Below, in pieces: positions 28,930 to 39,390 of a stretch of 64,000 bases of DNA. Made by a program: the position numbers and the translations under genes. Source of the stretch: Polaromonas sp. (lineage in GTDB: Bacteria; Pseudomonadota; Gammaproteobacteria; Burkholderiales; Burkholderiaceae_C); assembly GCF_016185115.1 (NCBI RefSeq), contig NZ_JACPOF010000020.1, positions 186,001-250,000 of the forward strand, written 5' to 3'. Below the pieces are notes generated by a model. That model ran no database searches. It was not told where the DNA came from and saw only the letters and a list, made by a program, of their open reading frames with translations. Numbering within the stretch: the stretch's first letter is position 1; every line of letters begins with the position of its first letter.

Positions 28930-29541
28930 TTACTTGCGCATTACCTTTTCAGAAGGAGTCAGTGCTTCGATATAGGCCGGGCGCGAGAAGATGCGTTCTG
29001 CGTACTTGAGCAGCGGCGCAGCATTCTTCGACAGGTCGATATCATAGTAATCGAGGCGCCACAGCAAAGGAGCGATGGCCACATCCAGCATGGAGAAGTT
29101 GTCACCCAGCATGAACTTGTTTTTCAGGAAGATGGGAGCCAGCTGCGTCAGGCGATCCTTGATGTGGGCGCGGGCTTTCTCAAGCGCCTTCTCGTTGCCC
29201 TTGGCGGCACGCGACTCCAGCGTGCTGACGTGAACAAACAGCTCTTTTTCAAAGTTGAGCAGGAACAGGCGCACGCGTGCACGGTCAACCGGGTCGCCGG
29301 GCATCAGTTGCGGGTGCGGGAAGCGCTCGTCAATGTACTCGTTGATGATGTTCGACTCGTAGAGGATCAGGTCACGCTCGACCAGAATGGGCACCTGGCC
29401 GTAGGGGTTCATGACGTTAATGTCTTCGGGCTTGTTGTACAGGTCCACATCGCGGATTTCGAAATCCATGCCTTTTTCAAACAGCACAAAGCGGCAACGA
29501 TGCGAGAAGGGGCAGGTCGTGCCTGAATAAAGGACCATCAT
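28930..29541 (-). CDS. sspA: Stringent starvation protein A
   Basis: GST-fold protein that binds RNA polymerase in E. coli and supports acid and starvation responses. The 203 residues begin MMVLYSGTTCPFSHRCR, with a thioredoxin-like N-terminal domain (NPYGQVPILVERDLILYES) and a helical C-terminal domain ending VMRK. AGGAG lies 8 nt upstream of the first ATG. It follows petC after a terminator-like hairpin and precedes sspB, the usual order in beta- and gammaproteobacteria. Confidence 0.94.
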   Translation of the reverse strand: MMVLYSGTTCPFSHRCRFVLFEKGMDFEIRDVDLYNKPEDINVMNPYGQVPILVERDLILYESNIINEYIDERFPHPQLMPGDPVDRARVRLFLLNFEKELFVHVSTLESRAAKGNEKALEKARAHIKDRLTQLAPIFLKNKFMLGDNFSMLDVAIAPLLWRLDYYDIDLSKNAAPLLKYAERIFSRPAYIEALTPSEKVMRK

Positions 29542-29556
29542 GATTCGAACTCCTGA

Positions 29557-29603
29557 AAACAAAAGAGTGGAGGCCAAGAGTTGAAGCTCGGGACCCTCCA
29601 CTC
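29557..29603 (-). terminator. Hairpin with T run between petC and sspA
   Basis: On the minus strand GAGTGGAGG pairs perfectly with CCTCCACTC (29565-29573 with 29595-29603) and is followed by TTTTGTTTT. The 21-nt loop can pair further inside. It would reduce read-through from petABC into sspAB. Confidence 0.6.
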
Positions 29604-29662
29604 CGAAGGTGCCGGCAGGCCACGCCAAAGGCAGCAGGCCAACCGGCAGAAACGGCTAAAAA

Positions 29663-30433
29663 TTACTTGACGTCTTTCCAGAACGCGGCATTGAGGCGCC
29701 ACGCCACAAAGGTCAGGCCCAGCAGGAAGAGCAGTACCCAGACGCCAACGCGCAAACGGGTGTTTTGTGCCGGCTCGGCCATCCACTGAAGGTACCCCAC
29801 CAGATCGCCCATGGCCTGGTCGTATTGCAGGGGTGTCATGGTTCCTGGCGTGACCTGCTGCCAGCTTTTGAAAACGGAGACCTTGTGGCCATGCTCTTCG
29901 CGCTCTTCAAAAACCGGCTTGCGCTCACCCTGCAGTTCCCACAATACGTGTGGCATGGCGACGTTGGGGAACGCCATATTGTTCCAGCCTGTGGCCTTGG
30001 TGTCGTCGCGGTAGTAGGTGCGAAGGTAGGTGTAGATGTAATCGGCACCGGTACCGCCGGCGCCTGAGCGTGAGCGGGCAATCACGGTCAGGTCGGGCGG
30101 GTTGCCGCCAAACCATTCCTTGGCCTGTTTGGGATCAATGGCAGCCTTCATGGTGTCACCGACTTTTTCAGTCGTGAACATGAGGTTTTCCTTGATCATC
30201 TGGTCCGTCAGCTGTGCGTCGCCACTGCTCAGGTCTTTCAGGCGGTTGTAGCGCATGAAAGCAGCAGAGTGGCAATTCAGGCAGTAATTGACAAACAGCT
30301 TGGCACCATTTTGAAGGGCAACGACGTCGTTGGTTTTGGCGGGCGCCTTGTCCCAGGCCATGCCGGCTTCGCTGGCGTTTGCACCGGCTACAAAACCAAG
30401 CGCGGCGATCAACGTGAGTATCAGTTTTTTCAT
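29663..30433 (-). CDS. petC: Cytochrome c1 of the bc1 complex
   Basis: Haem c subunit of ubiquinol:cytochrome c reductase, moving electrons from the Rieske centre to soluble cytochrome c. It has a signal peptide (about 20 residues), haem-binding CLNCH at residues 51-55, axial-ligand region NMAFPNVAMPH, and a C-terminal membrane anchor (VWVLLFLLGLTFVAW). It has 256 residues. It lies 16 nt after petB. Confidence 0.96.
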   Translation of the reverse strand: MKKLILTLIAALGFVAGANASEAGMAWDKAPAKTNDVVALQNGAKLFVNYCLNCHSAAFMRYNRLKDLSSGDAQLTDQMIKENLMFTTEKVGDTMKAAIDPKQAKEWFGGNPPDLTVIARSRSGAGGTGADYIYTYLRTYYRDDTKATGWNNMAFPNVAMPHVLWELQGERKPVFEEREEHGHKVSVFKSWQQVTPGTMTPLQYDQAMGDLVGYLQWMAEPAQNTRLRVGVWVLLFLLGLTFVAWRLNAAFWKDVK

Positions 30434-30449
30434 TGTTGTTATCTCCAGC

Positions 30450-31859
30450 TTAGTGCCCGTGGAAAATGATACGGTCAGGCGGTGTTCCCGGCGTACCCAG
30501 GCGGCTCCACCATGGCATCAGCAGGAAGAAACCGAAATAAAAGAGGGTGCCGACCTGCGACACACGCTCGCCGATGGGCGATGGCGGCTGCACACCAAGA
30601 TAGCCAAGAATCAGGAAGTTGATGACAAATATGCCGTAGAGGTATTTGTTCCAGCCTGGACGGTAACGAATCGACTTGACAGCGCTCTTGTCCAGCCATG
30701 GCAGGGGGAACAGGATGATGACCGCACCACCCATCACAACCACACCCCAGAACTTCGCGTCGATCAGCAGCATGGCTGCAATCACGACAACCGAGGCACC
30801 GACGATCACGGCCTTGAACAGCGTGGCGAGTTTTGTCTTGAGAACTGCAAATGCAGCACCGGCGATCACGCAGGCGATCAGGGCATACATCATCTCGCTG
30901 GTAATCGCACGCAGCATCGAATAGAAGGGTGTGAAGTACCAGACCGGTGCAATATGCAGCGGCGTTTTCAGCGGATCAGCCGGGATGAAGTTGTTGTACT
31001 CGAGGAAGTAGCCACCAAACTCCGGTGCCAGGAAAATGATGGCGGTAAAGACCATCAGGAACATGCAGACAGCAAAAATGTCGTGCACCGTGTAGTAGGG
31101 GTGGAAGGGGATGCCGTCCAGCGGGTGGCCCTGTGCATCTTTCGGTGCATTCGGACCCTTGATTTCAACACCATCCGGGTTGTTGGAGCCGACTTCATGC
31201 AGGGCAATGATGTGGGCAGCCACCAGGCCCAGCAGCACCAGAGGCACGGCAATGACGTGGAAAGCAAAGAAGCGGTTCAGCGTTGCGTCACCGACCACAT
31301 AGTCACCGCGAATCAGCAGCGCCAGGTCAGGGCCGACGAAAGGAATCGCGGCAAACAGGTTCACGATCACCTGGGCGCCCCAGTAGCTCATCTGGCCCCA
31401 TGGCAGCAGGTAGCCCATGAAAGCCTCGGCCATCAGGCACAGGAAAATCGCACAGCCGAAGATCCAGATCAGTTCGCGTGGCTTGCGGTAGCTGCCGTAG
31501 ATCAGGCCGCGGAACATGTGCAGGTACACGACCACAAAGAAGGCGGAAGCGCCTGTGGAATGCATGTAGCGGATCAGCCAGCCCCATGGCACGTCGCGCA
31601 TGATGTATTCGACCGAACCAAACGCCAGTGCGGCATCGGGCTTGTAATGCATCGTCAGGAAGATGCCGGTGGTGATCTGGATGACAAGCACCAGCATGGC
31701 CAGCGAGCCGAAGATGTACCAGAAGTTGAAGTTCTTCGGCGCGTAGTACTCGCTCATGTGCTCTTTGTAGAGCTTGCTGGCGGGGAAGCGGTTGTCGATC
31801 CAGTTCATCGCCTTGTCGGCGAGGGGTGCATCGGGGGAAATTTCTTTGAATTCAGCCAT
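30450..31859 (-). CDS. petB: Cytochrome b of the bc1 complex
   Basis: Membrane core of complex III holding haems bL and bH and the two quinone sites. The 469-residue protein has eight membrane segments, the first haem-ligand His pair region (HSTGASAFFVVVYLHMFRG), the quinol-site PEW-type region (AHIVPVW-like IAPVWYFTPFYSMLRA) and a C-terminal extension with further hydrophobic segments usual for betaproteobacteria. It follows petA by 114 nt. Confidence 0.96.
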   Translation of the reverse strand: MAEFKEISPDAPLADKAMNWIDNRFPASKLYKEHMSEYYAPKNFNFWYIFGSLAMLVLVIQITTGIFLTMHYKPDAALAFGSVEYIMRDVPWGWLIRYMHSTGASAFFVVVYLHMFRGLIYGSYRKPRELIWIFGCAIFLCLMAEAFMGYLLPWGQMSYWGAQVIVNLFAAIPFVGPDLALLIRGDYVVGDATLNRFFAFHVIAVPLVLLGLVAAHIIALHEVGSNNPDGVEIKGPNAPKDAQGHPLDGIPFHPYYTVHDIFAVCMFLMVFTAIIFLAPEFGGYFLEYNNFIPADPLKTPLHIAPVWYFTPFYSMLRAITSEMMYALIACVIAGAAFAVLKTKLATLFKAVIVGASVVVIAAMLLIDAKFWGVVVMGGAVIILFPLPWLDKSAVKSIRYRPGWNKYLYGIFVINFLILGYLGVQPPSPIGERVSQVGTLFYFGFFLLMPWWSRLGTPGTPPDRIIFHGH

Positions 31860-31973
31860 AACTGATCCTGGTTCGGTGGGGTTCTTTTGCGAGCAACCGG
31901 GGCATGCGTATCTGCAATTGCCTCAGCTGCCGGCTACAAGGTCTTGCGAGGTGGTCCGTGTGTGCGAAACGCC

Positions 31974-32600
31974 TCAGGCCTTTTTGTCTTCACCAATCAG
32001 CAGACGGGTGTCTGAGAGGTACATGTGCGGCGGGACTTCCAGATTGTCGGGTGCGGGCTTGTTCTTGAAGACACGGCCAGCCATGTCGAATGTGGAGCCG
32101 TGGCAGGGGCAGAGAAAACCGCCACCCCAGTCCGACTGCATGCCGCCCACCGCGCCGGGCTGGAACTTGTCGGAAGGCGAGCAGCCCAGATGGGTGCAAA
32201 TGCCGACAGCCACAAAAACTTCAGGCTTGATGGAGCGGCCTTCGTTGCGCGCATATTCGGGGGTCAGCTCTGAGGGCTTGCGCTCGGACTTGGGATCAGC
32301 GAGCTGGCTGTCCAGTTTTGGCAGTTCTGCCAGCTGTTCCGGCGTGCGCTTGACGATCCAGACAGGCTTGCCGCGCCATTCAACCGTGATTTTTTCGCCG
32401 GGCTTGACCCCGGAAATGTCAACTTCAACAGCCGCGCCGGCCGCTTTTGCCTTTTCGGAAGGCTGAAAGGTGCTGACAAAGGGGACTGCGGTGGCAACTG
32501 CGCCAATGCCGCCAACGGCAGCGGTGGCAACGATCCAGTTTCTTTTATCTTTATCCAAAGGGGCACCTTCTGGGGCGCCATTCGCGCTTGCGTGAGTCAT
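31974..32600 (-). CDS. petA: Rieske iron-sulfur protein of the bc1 complex
   Basis: Carries the [2Fe-2S] cluster that oxidises quinol. Ligands are in CTHLGC (Cys135, His137) and CPCHGS (Cys164, His167), with Cys140 and Cys166 able to form the usual disulfide. The N-terminal anchor is preceded by DKDKRNWIVA: Lys19-Arg20 stands where a twin-arginine pair is usual. The 208-residue protein is of normal length. A good sigma70 promoter lies about 50 nt upstream. tatABC is in this window. Confidence 0.96.
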   Translation of the reverse strand: MTHASANGAPEGAPLDKDKRNWIVATAAVGGIGAVATAVPFVSTFQPSEKAKAAGAAVEVDISGVKPGEKITVEWRGKPVWIVKRTPEQLAELPKLDSQLADPKSERKPSELTPEYARNEGRSIKPEVFVAVGICTHLGCSPSDKFQPGAVGGMQSDWGGGFLCPCHGSTFDMAGRVFKNKPAPDNLEVPPHMYLSDTRLLIGEDKKA

Positions 32601-32651
32601 GAGAGTCCTTCAAGAACCGGCTTGAAATAGGCTTGGTGGGGTCAACCCGTA

Positions 32652-32681
32652 ATTGTAGCGGAGCGCGAAGTCGCTTTTCAA
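32652..32681 (-). promoter_or_regulatory. Predicted sigma70 promoter of petABC
   Basis: TTGAAA (-35, 32676-32681) and TACAAT (-10, 32652-32657) on the minus strand with an 18-bp spacer, about 50 nt upstream of the petA ATG. It is one of the two best promoter matches I found in the window. Confidence 0.65.
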
Positions 32682-32896
32682 GCGTGATGGATGGGTCCGC
32701 GCACGATTGCGCCCCTCCCGAATGAAGTATGTGCCTGCTTTTTAAGCAGCTCCTGCCTTGTGCCATGCGCTTGTACAAAGATCATGAAATGCCGCAGCAA
32801 GCGCTCATAATGGCCACGAAAGTCAAACGGGCAGATGCACCAGCCGGAGGCATCTGGACATTTCACCGGCAAAAATCAATCAAAGGAGAATCCAGC

Positions 32897-33328
32897 ATGG
32901 GCATGATGAAGGAATTCAGGGAGTTTGCGATCAAGGGCAATGTGATCGATCTGGCGGTCGGCGTCATCATCGGCGCGGCCTTTGGCAAGATTGTTGATGC
33001 GGTGGTGACCGACCTCATCATGCCGGTGGTGGGCCTGGTTTTCGGCAAACTGGATTTTTCCCAAATGTATGTGTTGCTGGGTACGGTCCCTGCGGGCACT
33101 GACATGTCGCTGGAAGCACTGCGGAAAGCTGGCGTGCCGGTGTTCGCCTACGGCCACTTCCTGACCATCGTTCTCAACTTCCTTATCCTGGCCTTCATCA
33201 TTTTTTTGATGGTCAAGGAAATCAACAAACTCAAGCGCAGCCAGGCAGAACCTGCAGCTGCAGCGCCCGCGGCACCGCCGGAAGACATCGTTCTTTTGCG
33301 TGAAATTCGGGACAGTCTGAAGAAATAA
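32897..33328 (+). CDS. mscL: Large-conductance mechanosensitive channel MscL
   Basis: Homopentameric inner-membrane channel that opens under extreme turgor to release solutes. The 143-residue product begins with the amphipathic helix [16 protein letters not shown], then TM1 ([19 protein letters not shown]), a periplasmic loop, TM2 ([19 protein letters not shown]) and a C-terminal helix bundle ([17 protein letters not shown]). AAAGGAGA gives the Shine-Dalgarno sequence for ATG 32897. It diverges from petA. Confidence 0.96.
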   Translation: MGMMKEFREFAIKGNVIDLAVGVIIGAAFGKIVDAVVTDLIMPVVGLVFGKLDFSQMYVLLGTVPAGTDMSLEALRKAGVPVFAYGHFLTIVLNFLILAFIIFLMVKEINKLKRSQAEPAAAAPAAPPEDIVLLREIRDSLKK

Positions 33329-33500
33329 GCACCCCCATGTTGCCGCTCACTGCGTGTAGCGGCCTCTCCCCTACAGGGGACGGCGCCTGCGAAGCTTGTC
33401 TCACCCCGTCGGACGCTCACTGCGTGTAGCGCTTTCCCCCTTCCAGGGGCGGCGCCTGCGCGCCGGCAAAGCCGGTCACGCGGCCCCCGCTTGCGAAGGC
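33329..33500 (+). repeat. Gene-end GC-rich repeat, copy 2, tandem (after mscL)
   Basis: Starts just after the mscL TAA with GCACCCCCA. Two units follow each other, each carrying the identical 17-mer GCTCACTGCGTGTAGCG (33345-33361 and 33415-33431, 70 bp apart), then a C-run/G-run stem, GGCGCCTGCG, and in the second unit CCGGCAAAGCCGG and CCCCCGCTTGCG. It fills the mscL/pdxA gap. Confidence 0.75.
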
Positions 33501-33566
33501 ATGGCGCTGGTATCTATCGGGTAGCTGGTGCTCACGCCGGCATGGGCTGTGAAAGCTTTTTTCGTT

Positions 33567-34601
33567 TCAAGAAGACAGCTTTCGCGCCATGCGCACAGCG
33601 GCAATCAGGCTGGACGCATCGGCCTTGCCGGTTCCGGCAATATCAAAGGCGGTGCCGTGATCAGGGCTGGTACGTATCAACGGCAGGCCCAGCGTGACAT
33701 TCACGCCCTGCTCCACGCCCAGGTATTTGACGGGAATCAGCCCCTGGTCGTGGTACATGGCGACAACCACGTCAAACTCGCCAGGCTTTGCCGCTGTGTG
33801 GCGGGCCCTCATGAAGACCGTGTCGGGTGCGAACGGCCCATGCACATCCAGGCCTGCAGCACGCGCCGCAGCGATGGCGGGGGCAATGATGGCCTGCTCT
33901 TCAGACCCGAACAGGCCGCCCTCGCCTGCATGGGGGTTCAGACCCGCGACGCCAATGCGCGGTGCGCGGCCCAAAGTGGCGCCGAGTGCCTGATGGGTGA
34001 TCTGCAGGGTTTGCAGCACATTGTCAAAGGTCACCGCATGGATAGCCGCCTGCAGCGACATGTGAATGCTCACCAGCACCGTCCTCAGTTCGTCATTGGC
34101 CAGCATCATGCGTACCGGTACGTCCGCTACGCTTTTGCCCATGAAGGCCGCTGCTTCTGCCTGAAGCATTTCAGTGTGTCCCGGAAAATTGGCAAACTGG
34201 CCGCCAGCCGCCGCCAGTGATTCCTTGTGAATAGGCGCGGTAACCATCGCCGCCGCGCGGCCAGCCAACACCTCGCGCGCGGCCCACACAATGCACTGCC
34301 CTGCGGCCCGACCGGCCAGGGCATTGACCGCGCCAAACGGCAGCAGCCCGGCGAGGTCGCCTTTCTGCAAGAGCGGGATGCAGCCTGGCGGCACCTGCGC
34401 CGCACCAGACAGGTCGGCCAATTGAACAAGCGGAAGCTGCGGAGCCGTACCGGTCAACGATGCCGCACGACGCAGGGTTGCTGCATCACCGACCACCACA
34501 CAATCGGCAAGATCAGCCGGCGCCTCGCGAAACGCGCGTGCAATCGTCTCCGGCCCTATGCCGGCGGCATCACCCATGGTAATGAGCAGCGGTTTTTTCA
34601 T
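33567..34601 (-). CDS. pdxA: 4-hydroxythreonine-4-phosphate dehydrogenase
   Basis: NAD-dependent oxidation step of the DXP-dependent pyridoxal phosphate pathway. The 344-residue product begins KKPLLITMGDAAGIGPE and holds the family motifs VTAPIHKESL, GHTEML, LNPHAGEGGLFGSEE and YHDQGLIPVKYLG; the metal-binding histidines lie in these. It lies 18 nt after a Nif3-like gene and cysK in one operon. Confidence 0.95.
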   Translation of the reverse strand: MKKPLLITMGDAAGIGPETIARAFREAPADLADCVVVGDAATLRRAASLTGTAPQLPLVQLADLSGAAQVPPGCIPLLQKGDLAGLLPFGAVNALAGRAAGQCIVWAAREVLAGRAAAMVTAPIHKESLAAAGGQFANFPGHTEMLQAEAAAFMGKSVADVPVRMMLANDELRTVLVSIHMSLQAAIHAVTFDNVLQTLQITHQALGATLGRAPRIGVAGLNPHAGEGGLFGSEEQAIIAPAIAAARAAGLDVHGPFAPDTVFMRARHTAAKPGEFDVVVAMYHDQGLIPVKYLGVEQGVNVTLGLPLIRTSPDHGTAFDIAGTGKADASSLIAAVRMARKLSS

Positions 34602-34619
34602 GGCCTGGTTCTTTTCTCT

Positions 34620-35405
34620 TCACGCGGGGTTGTCTATGTCAATGAACTCATGCACCAGGCCAAACCGGGAGGCAACATGCGCAGCCACTGCGGGCGCGCC
34701 GTAACGCTCTGACGCATGGTGCCCGCAGGCGATAAAGGCCACGCCCATCTCGCGCGCGTAGTGAGCCTGGGGTTCGGAGATTTCACCCGTGATGAAGGCA
34801 TCTGCGCCCGCAGCAATCGCGGCTTCAAAGTAGCCTTGAGCCCCGCCGCTGCACCACGCCACATTCTGTATGGCTTTCGCTGAACCCTGCACCAGCGTCA
34901 CAGGCCGCTCAAGCGCCGCCGCAACGCCATCCGCAAGTGCCTCTGGACTTGCGAACCCGCTGCCATCCGGCTTGCCGCCGACAAAGCCCAGCCCCTGATC
35001 GCCAAAGCGCCCCTTCTCACCTTCATGAGCGGCCAGGCCAAGCTTGAGCCCGAGTTGCGCGTTGTTGCCCAGTTCGGGGTGTGCATCCAGCGGCAGGTGG
35101 TATGCAAACAGGTTGATGTCATGCGCGAGCAGAAGGGCCAGGCGCTGTTTCATCCAGCCCGTGACCCGGCCATCCTGGCCCCGCCAGAACAGGCCGTGGT
35201 GCACAAAAATCGCATCGGCATTCGCGGCGACGGCGGCTTCGATGAGGGCCAGGCTGGCTGTCACGCCGGACACCATCTTGCGCACCTCGGGCTTGCCTTC
35301 AACCTGCAGGCCGTTCGGGCCGTAGTCCTTGAAGCGCTCGGGCTGCAGCAGCTGGTCAAAAGCGCCTAGTAGCAATGCACGTGGTGCGACCACCGCATCC
35401 TGCAT
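34620..35405 (-). CDS. Nif3-like dinuclear metal-binding protein
   Basis: Member of the Nif3/YbgI (GTP cyclohydrolase 1 type 2) family, hexameric proteins binding two metals. Metal ligands are suggested by IFVHHGLFWRG near residue 70 and ACGHHASERYGA near the C-terminus. It has 261 residues from ATG 35405; GTG 35411 overlaps the cysK-type gene's stop (GTGA) and is also possible. Physiological substrate is not settled for the family. Confidence 0.85.
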   Translation of the reverse strand: MQDAVVAPRALLLGAFDQLLQPERFKDYGPNGLQVEGKPEVRKMVSGVTASLALIEAAVAANADAIFVHHGLFWRGQDGRVTGWMKQRLALLLAHDINLFAYHLPLDAHPELGNNAQLGLKLGLAAHEGEKGRFGDQGLGFVGGKPDGSGFASPEALADGVAAALERPVTLVQGSAKAIQNVAWCSGGAQGYFEAAIAAGADAFITGEISEPQAHYAREMGVAFIACGHHASERYGAPAVAAHVASRFGLVHEFIDIDNPA

Positions 35406-35407
35406 GG

Positions 35408-36331
35408 TCACGGCAGGAAACCCTCTACCGAAAGGTAGCGCTCGCCGGTGTCGTAGTTGAAGCCCAGAACCACGCTGCCTGCCGGGATCTCAGGCAGCTT
35501 CTGGGCGATGGCCGCCAGTGTGGCTCCTGACGAGATACCGACCAGCAAGCCTTCTTCTGCCGCACTGCGGCGCGCAAAGTCCTTGGCGGCCTCGGCTTCG
35601 ACCTGGATCACGCCATCGAGTACAGCGGTATCCAGGTTGGTGGGGATAAAGCCCGCGCCTATGCCCTGGATCGGGTGCGGGGAAGGTTTGCCACCGCTGA
35701 TGACCGGCGAGGCCGAAGGCTCAACGGCAAATACCTTTGTTTTGGGGAATTTCTCTTTCAGCACACGCGCCACGCCGGTCAGGTGGCCACCGGTACCCAC
35801 ACCTGTGATGAGATAGTCCACCCCGTTCGGGAAGTCCGCCAGTATTTCTGCAGCAGTGGTGCGGACATGCACCTCAATGTTGGCAGGGTTCTCAAACTGC
35901 TGGGGGGTCCAGGAATCGGGCGTCTCGGCCTGCAGCTCTTTGGCACGCGCGATAGCGCCGTTCATGCCTTTTTCGCGCGGGGTCAGGTCAAAGCTGGCGC
36001 CGTAGGCCAGCATCAGCCGTCGCCGCTCGATGCTCATGCTTTCGGGCATCACCAGCACCAGCTTGTAGCCCTTGACGGCCGCGACCATGGCCAGCCCCAC
36101 ACCAGTATTGCCCGAGGTCGGCTCGATGATGGTGCCGCCGGGCTTGAGTGCGCCCGATTTTTCAGCCGCCTCGACCATGCTGAGCGCAATGCGGTCCTTG
36201 ATGGAGCCGCCCGGGTTGCTGCGCTCTGACTTGATGTAGACCTGGTGTGACTGGCTGGCCGCGCCAAAAAGCCGGTTGATTCGTATGTGTGGCGTGTTGC
36301 CTATGGTCGCAAGGACGCTGGAAGCTTTCAT
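35408..36331 (-). CDS. Cysteine synthase (CysK/CysM family)
   Basis: PLP enzyme making cysteine from O-acetylserine and sulfide (or thiosulfate). The PLP lysine lies in [13 protein letters not shown], the phosphate-binding loop is TSGNTG, and the substrate loop [10 protein letters not shown] is intact. 307 residues from ATG 36331, which follows GGAGA; upstream in-frame codons are not conserved. Sequence alone favours the CysK type ([25 protein letters not shown]) but does not exclude thiosulfate use. Confidence 0.9.
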   Translation of the reverse strand: MKASSVLATIGNTPHIRINRLFGAASQSHQVYIKSERSNPGGSIKDRIALSMVEAAEKSGALKPGGTIIEPTSGNTGVGLAMVAAVKGYKLVLVMPESMSIERRRLMLAYGASFDLTPREKGMNGAIARAKELQAETPDSWTPQQFENPANIEVHVRTTAAEILADFPNGVDYLITGVGTGGHLTGVARVLKEKFPKTKVFAVEPSASPVISGGKPSPHPIQGIGAGFIPTNLDTAVLDGVIQVEAEAAKDFARRSAAEEGLLVGISSGATLAAIAQKLPEIPAGSVVLGFNYDTGERYLSVEGFLP

Positions 36332-36520
36332 GGCGGTCTCCTGTTGTTGCCTGATGTTGAATGTCCGGGGATTGAATTTACCGCTTTTAACAGCGATCGC
36401 CAGCCAGACGACACCGGCGGATACAAACTGGGCGAAAATCCGGGGAAACCCAAAGCGCACAAGGCTTTGGCCTCCGATGTCCGTGATCCCCCCTGCGGCC
36501 TGTCTGCCCCACTTCTGACC

Positions 36521-37666
<1,146 letters not shown>

Positions 37667-38026
37667 GCTGGCCGCCGCCAGTACGCAGGCTGGGCGGCAC
37701 ACGGGGCCGTGGGTCATAAATTTTGCTGTCTACATTAAATTTTTAACGTATACGGCAAAATTTTCCTGAAAGTTAACTTCTATATTAACTTTCGGTCTTG
37801 TGAACCCGCGCCGCACCGAAAAATCGTCAAAAAATGGCTCGAAAAGGCCATTTTTGAGTGCCAAATCAGGCTGCAGACCAATGAATACGTGCGTGAGCAG
37901 CTATGGATTTAGTAGCAATTTCACAACCGGAAGCCACGTGCGGTTACGGTGGCGGATCAAGTCGGCAGTGGCGGCGAGGCCGATTGAGCGCAAGGGCTGC
38001 CATCCCCGCTGCACAGGCCGTAAGGC
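37667..38026. other. 360-bp convergent gap without genes
   Basis: Between the DegS-like gene (+) and tatC (-). The middle 180 bp are copy 2 of the AT-rich structured repeat. I see no coding potential with normal codon use, no clear intrinsic terminator, and no tRNA in the rest. Confidence 0.7.
37738..37916 (+). repeat. AT-rich structured intergenic repeat, copy 2
   Basis: Begins TTTTTAACGTATACGG, then AGTTAA/TTAACT (37771-37790), then GTGCCAAATCAGGCTGCAGA, CAATGAATACGTGCGTGAGC and the closing hairpin GCTA/TAGC (37900-37916). Same orientation and order of parts as copy 1, but the stems differ in sequence while still pairing. Confidence 0.8.
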
Positions 38027-38839
38027 CTAGGGCGTTTCGGACTTGGCGACTTCGGTATCGGTTTCAGGCTCGACCGGCGCTTTTGTGTGCTTGACGAACA
38101 TCTGCGCAGCAATGATGCCCACCTCATACAGGCCGCCCACCACGCCCAGCAGCATGATCATGGAGCCCGCGTCCGGCGGCGTAACCAGTGCCGTGCCAAT
38201 GGCAGCCGCGACCCAGAAATAGCCGCGGTATTCGCGCAGCTGGGCCACCGTGAGGACGCCCATGCGCACCAGCAGAATCACGGCAATCGGCACTTCAAAC
38301 GCCAGGCCGAACGCCAGGAACATGCCGAGCACAAAGCTGAGGTATTCCTCGATGTCAGGCGTGGCCGTGATGGACTTGGGCGCAAAACTCTGGATGAAAT
38401 GAAAGACCTGGCCGAAGACGACGTAATAACAAAATGCCACGCCGACAAAAAACAGCACGGTGCTGGACACCACCAGCGGCATGACCAGCTTCTTCTCGTG
38501 CGAATAAAGGCCAGGCGCGACGAAGGCCCAGACCTGGTAGAGCACCACCGGCAGCGCAATCATGAAGGCCGCCATGAAGAGAATCTTGATAGGCACCACA
38601 AACGGTGAGATCACGTTGATGGCGATCAGTTTGGAGCCGGCAGGCAGCGAGTTGATCAGGGGCTGCGCCATGATGTCATAGAGCGCGGCGGGGCCGGGGA
38701 AAATCGCGAGAACCGCGGCCGCCACGCCAATGGCGATCACCGCCTTGATCATCCGGTCGCGCAACTCCATCAGGTGCTGCACAAAGGGCTGTTCAGTGCC
38801 TGCCAGTTCGTCCGGCTTGTCGGTGTTGGAATCGCTCAT
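38027..38839 (-). CDS. tatC: Sec-independent translocase TatC
   Basis: Polytopic receptor that binds twin-arginine signal peptides. The 270-residue product has six membrane segments, the N-terminal HLMELRDRMIKA motif and PxxExxFS-type loop variant (FAPKSITATPDIEEYLSFVLGM around residues 145-165, conserved Glu). It is the last gene of a long minus-strand run, 51 nt after tatB, and convergent with the DegS-like gene. Confidence 0.95.
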   Translation of the reverse strand: MSDSNTDKPDELAGTEQPFVQHLMELRDRMIKAVIAIGVAAAVLAIFPGPAALYDIMAQPLINSLPAGSKLIAINVISPFVVPIKILFMAAFMIALPVVLYQVWAFVAPGLYSHEKKLVMPLVVSSTVLFFVGVAFCYYVVFGQVFHFIQSFAPKSITATPDIEEYLSFVLGMFLAFGLAFEVPIAVILLVRMGVLTVAQLREYRGYFWVAAAIGTALVTPPDAGSMIMLLGVVGGLYEVGIIAAQMFVKHTKAPVEPETDTEVAKSETP

Positions 38840-38890
38840 GGGGAAGATTTGCGCTTTATGGAATGCGCTGGGGTCGCGCGCCGGAAATGA

Positions 38891-39358
38891 TCAGGAACGC
38901 GGACCCGACTGGGGACGGAAACGCGCCACACGCGCCGCACCCGACTGGGCCCTGGTGCGCACGCCGGAACGTGCCTTGTACCACTGCGGCGTGGCACCGG
39001 TTTTCAGGCGCCACTTCTTTTTGGGGTGCTTGTATTCGGGATAGACAATCATGCCGGGCAAATCGCCGTAGCTGTCCTGGCTGGTCGCCTCAGACCATGA
39101 CTTCTCAAAATCGCTGGTGTGCGTCTGGATGGAGTTCTCGACATCGCGGGCAGCGCCCTCGACGGTTTCCTTCATCTTCTTGAGCTCATCGAGCTCCATG
39201 GAGCGGTTGACCTCATTCTTGACGTCGGCCACATAACGCTGGGCCTTGCCCAGCAGCGTACCGACCGTGCGCGCAACACGCGGCAGCTTTTCAGGGCCGA
39301 TCACGATCAGCGCAACCGCGCCAATAAGCATGATCTTTGAAACGCCAAGGTCAATCAT
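38891..39358 (-). CDS. tatB: Twin-arginine translocase subunit TatB
   Basis: Single N-terminal membrane segment ([20 protein letters not shown]) with the GPEKLP hinge, an amphipathic helix, and a long polar C-terminal tail. 155 residues, normal for TatB and twice TatA. It binds TatC and passes substrates to TatA. The tail is basic and Gly/Arg-rich toward the end ([18 protein letters not shown]). tatA lies 126 nt upstream, separated by a gene-end repeat. Confidence 0.94.
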   Translation of the reverse strand: MIDLGVSKIMLIGAVALIVIGPEKLPRVARTVGTLLGKAQRYVADVKNEVNRSMELDELKKMKETVEGAARDVENSIQTHTSDFEKSWSEATSQDSYGDLPGMIVYPEYKHPKKKWRLKTGATPQWYKARSGVRTRAQSGAARVARFRPQSGPRS

Positions 39359-39390
39359 GCGCGTAGCTGTCGTTGAACGAGGATTCCAGG

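Noticed and set aside
30330..31865. A 511-codon open frame opposite petB
   Set aside because: Antisense shadow of a clear cytochrome b gene; Gln/His-rich composition typical of such shadows.
33329..33500. CRISPR-like array after mscL
   Set aside because: Only two units, 70 bp apart with inner stems, and both belong to the gene-end repeat family found elsewhere singly.
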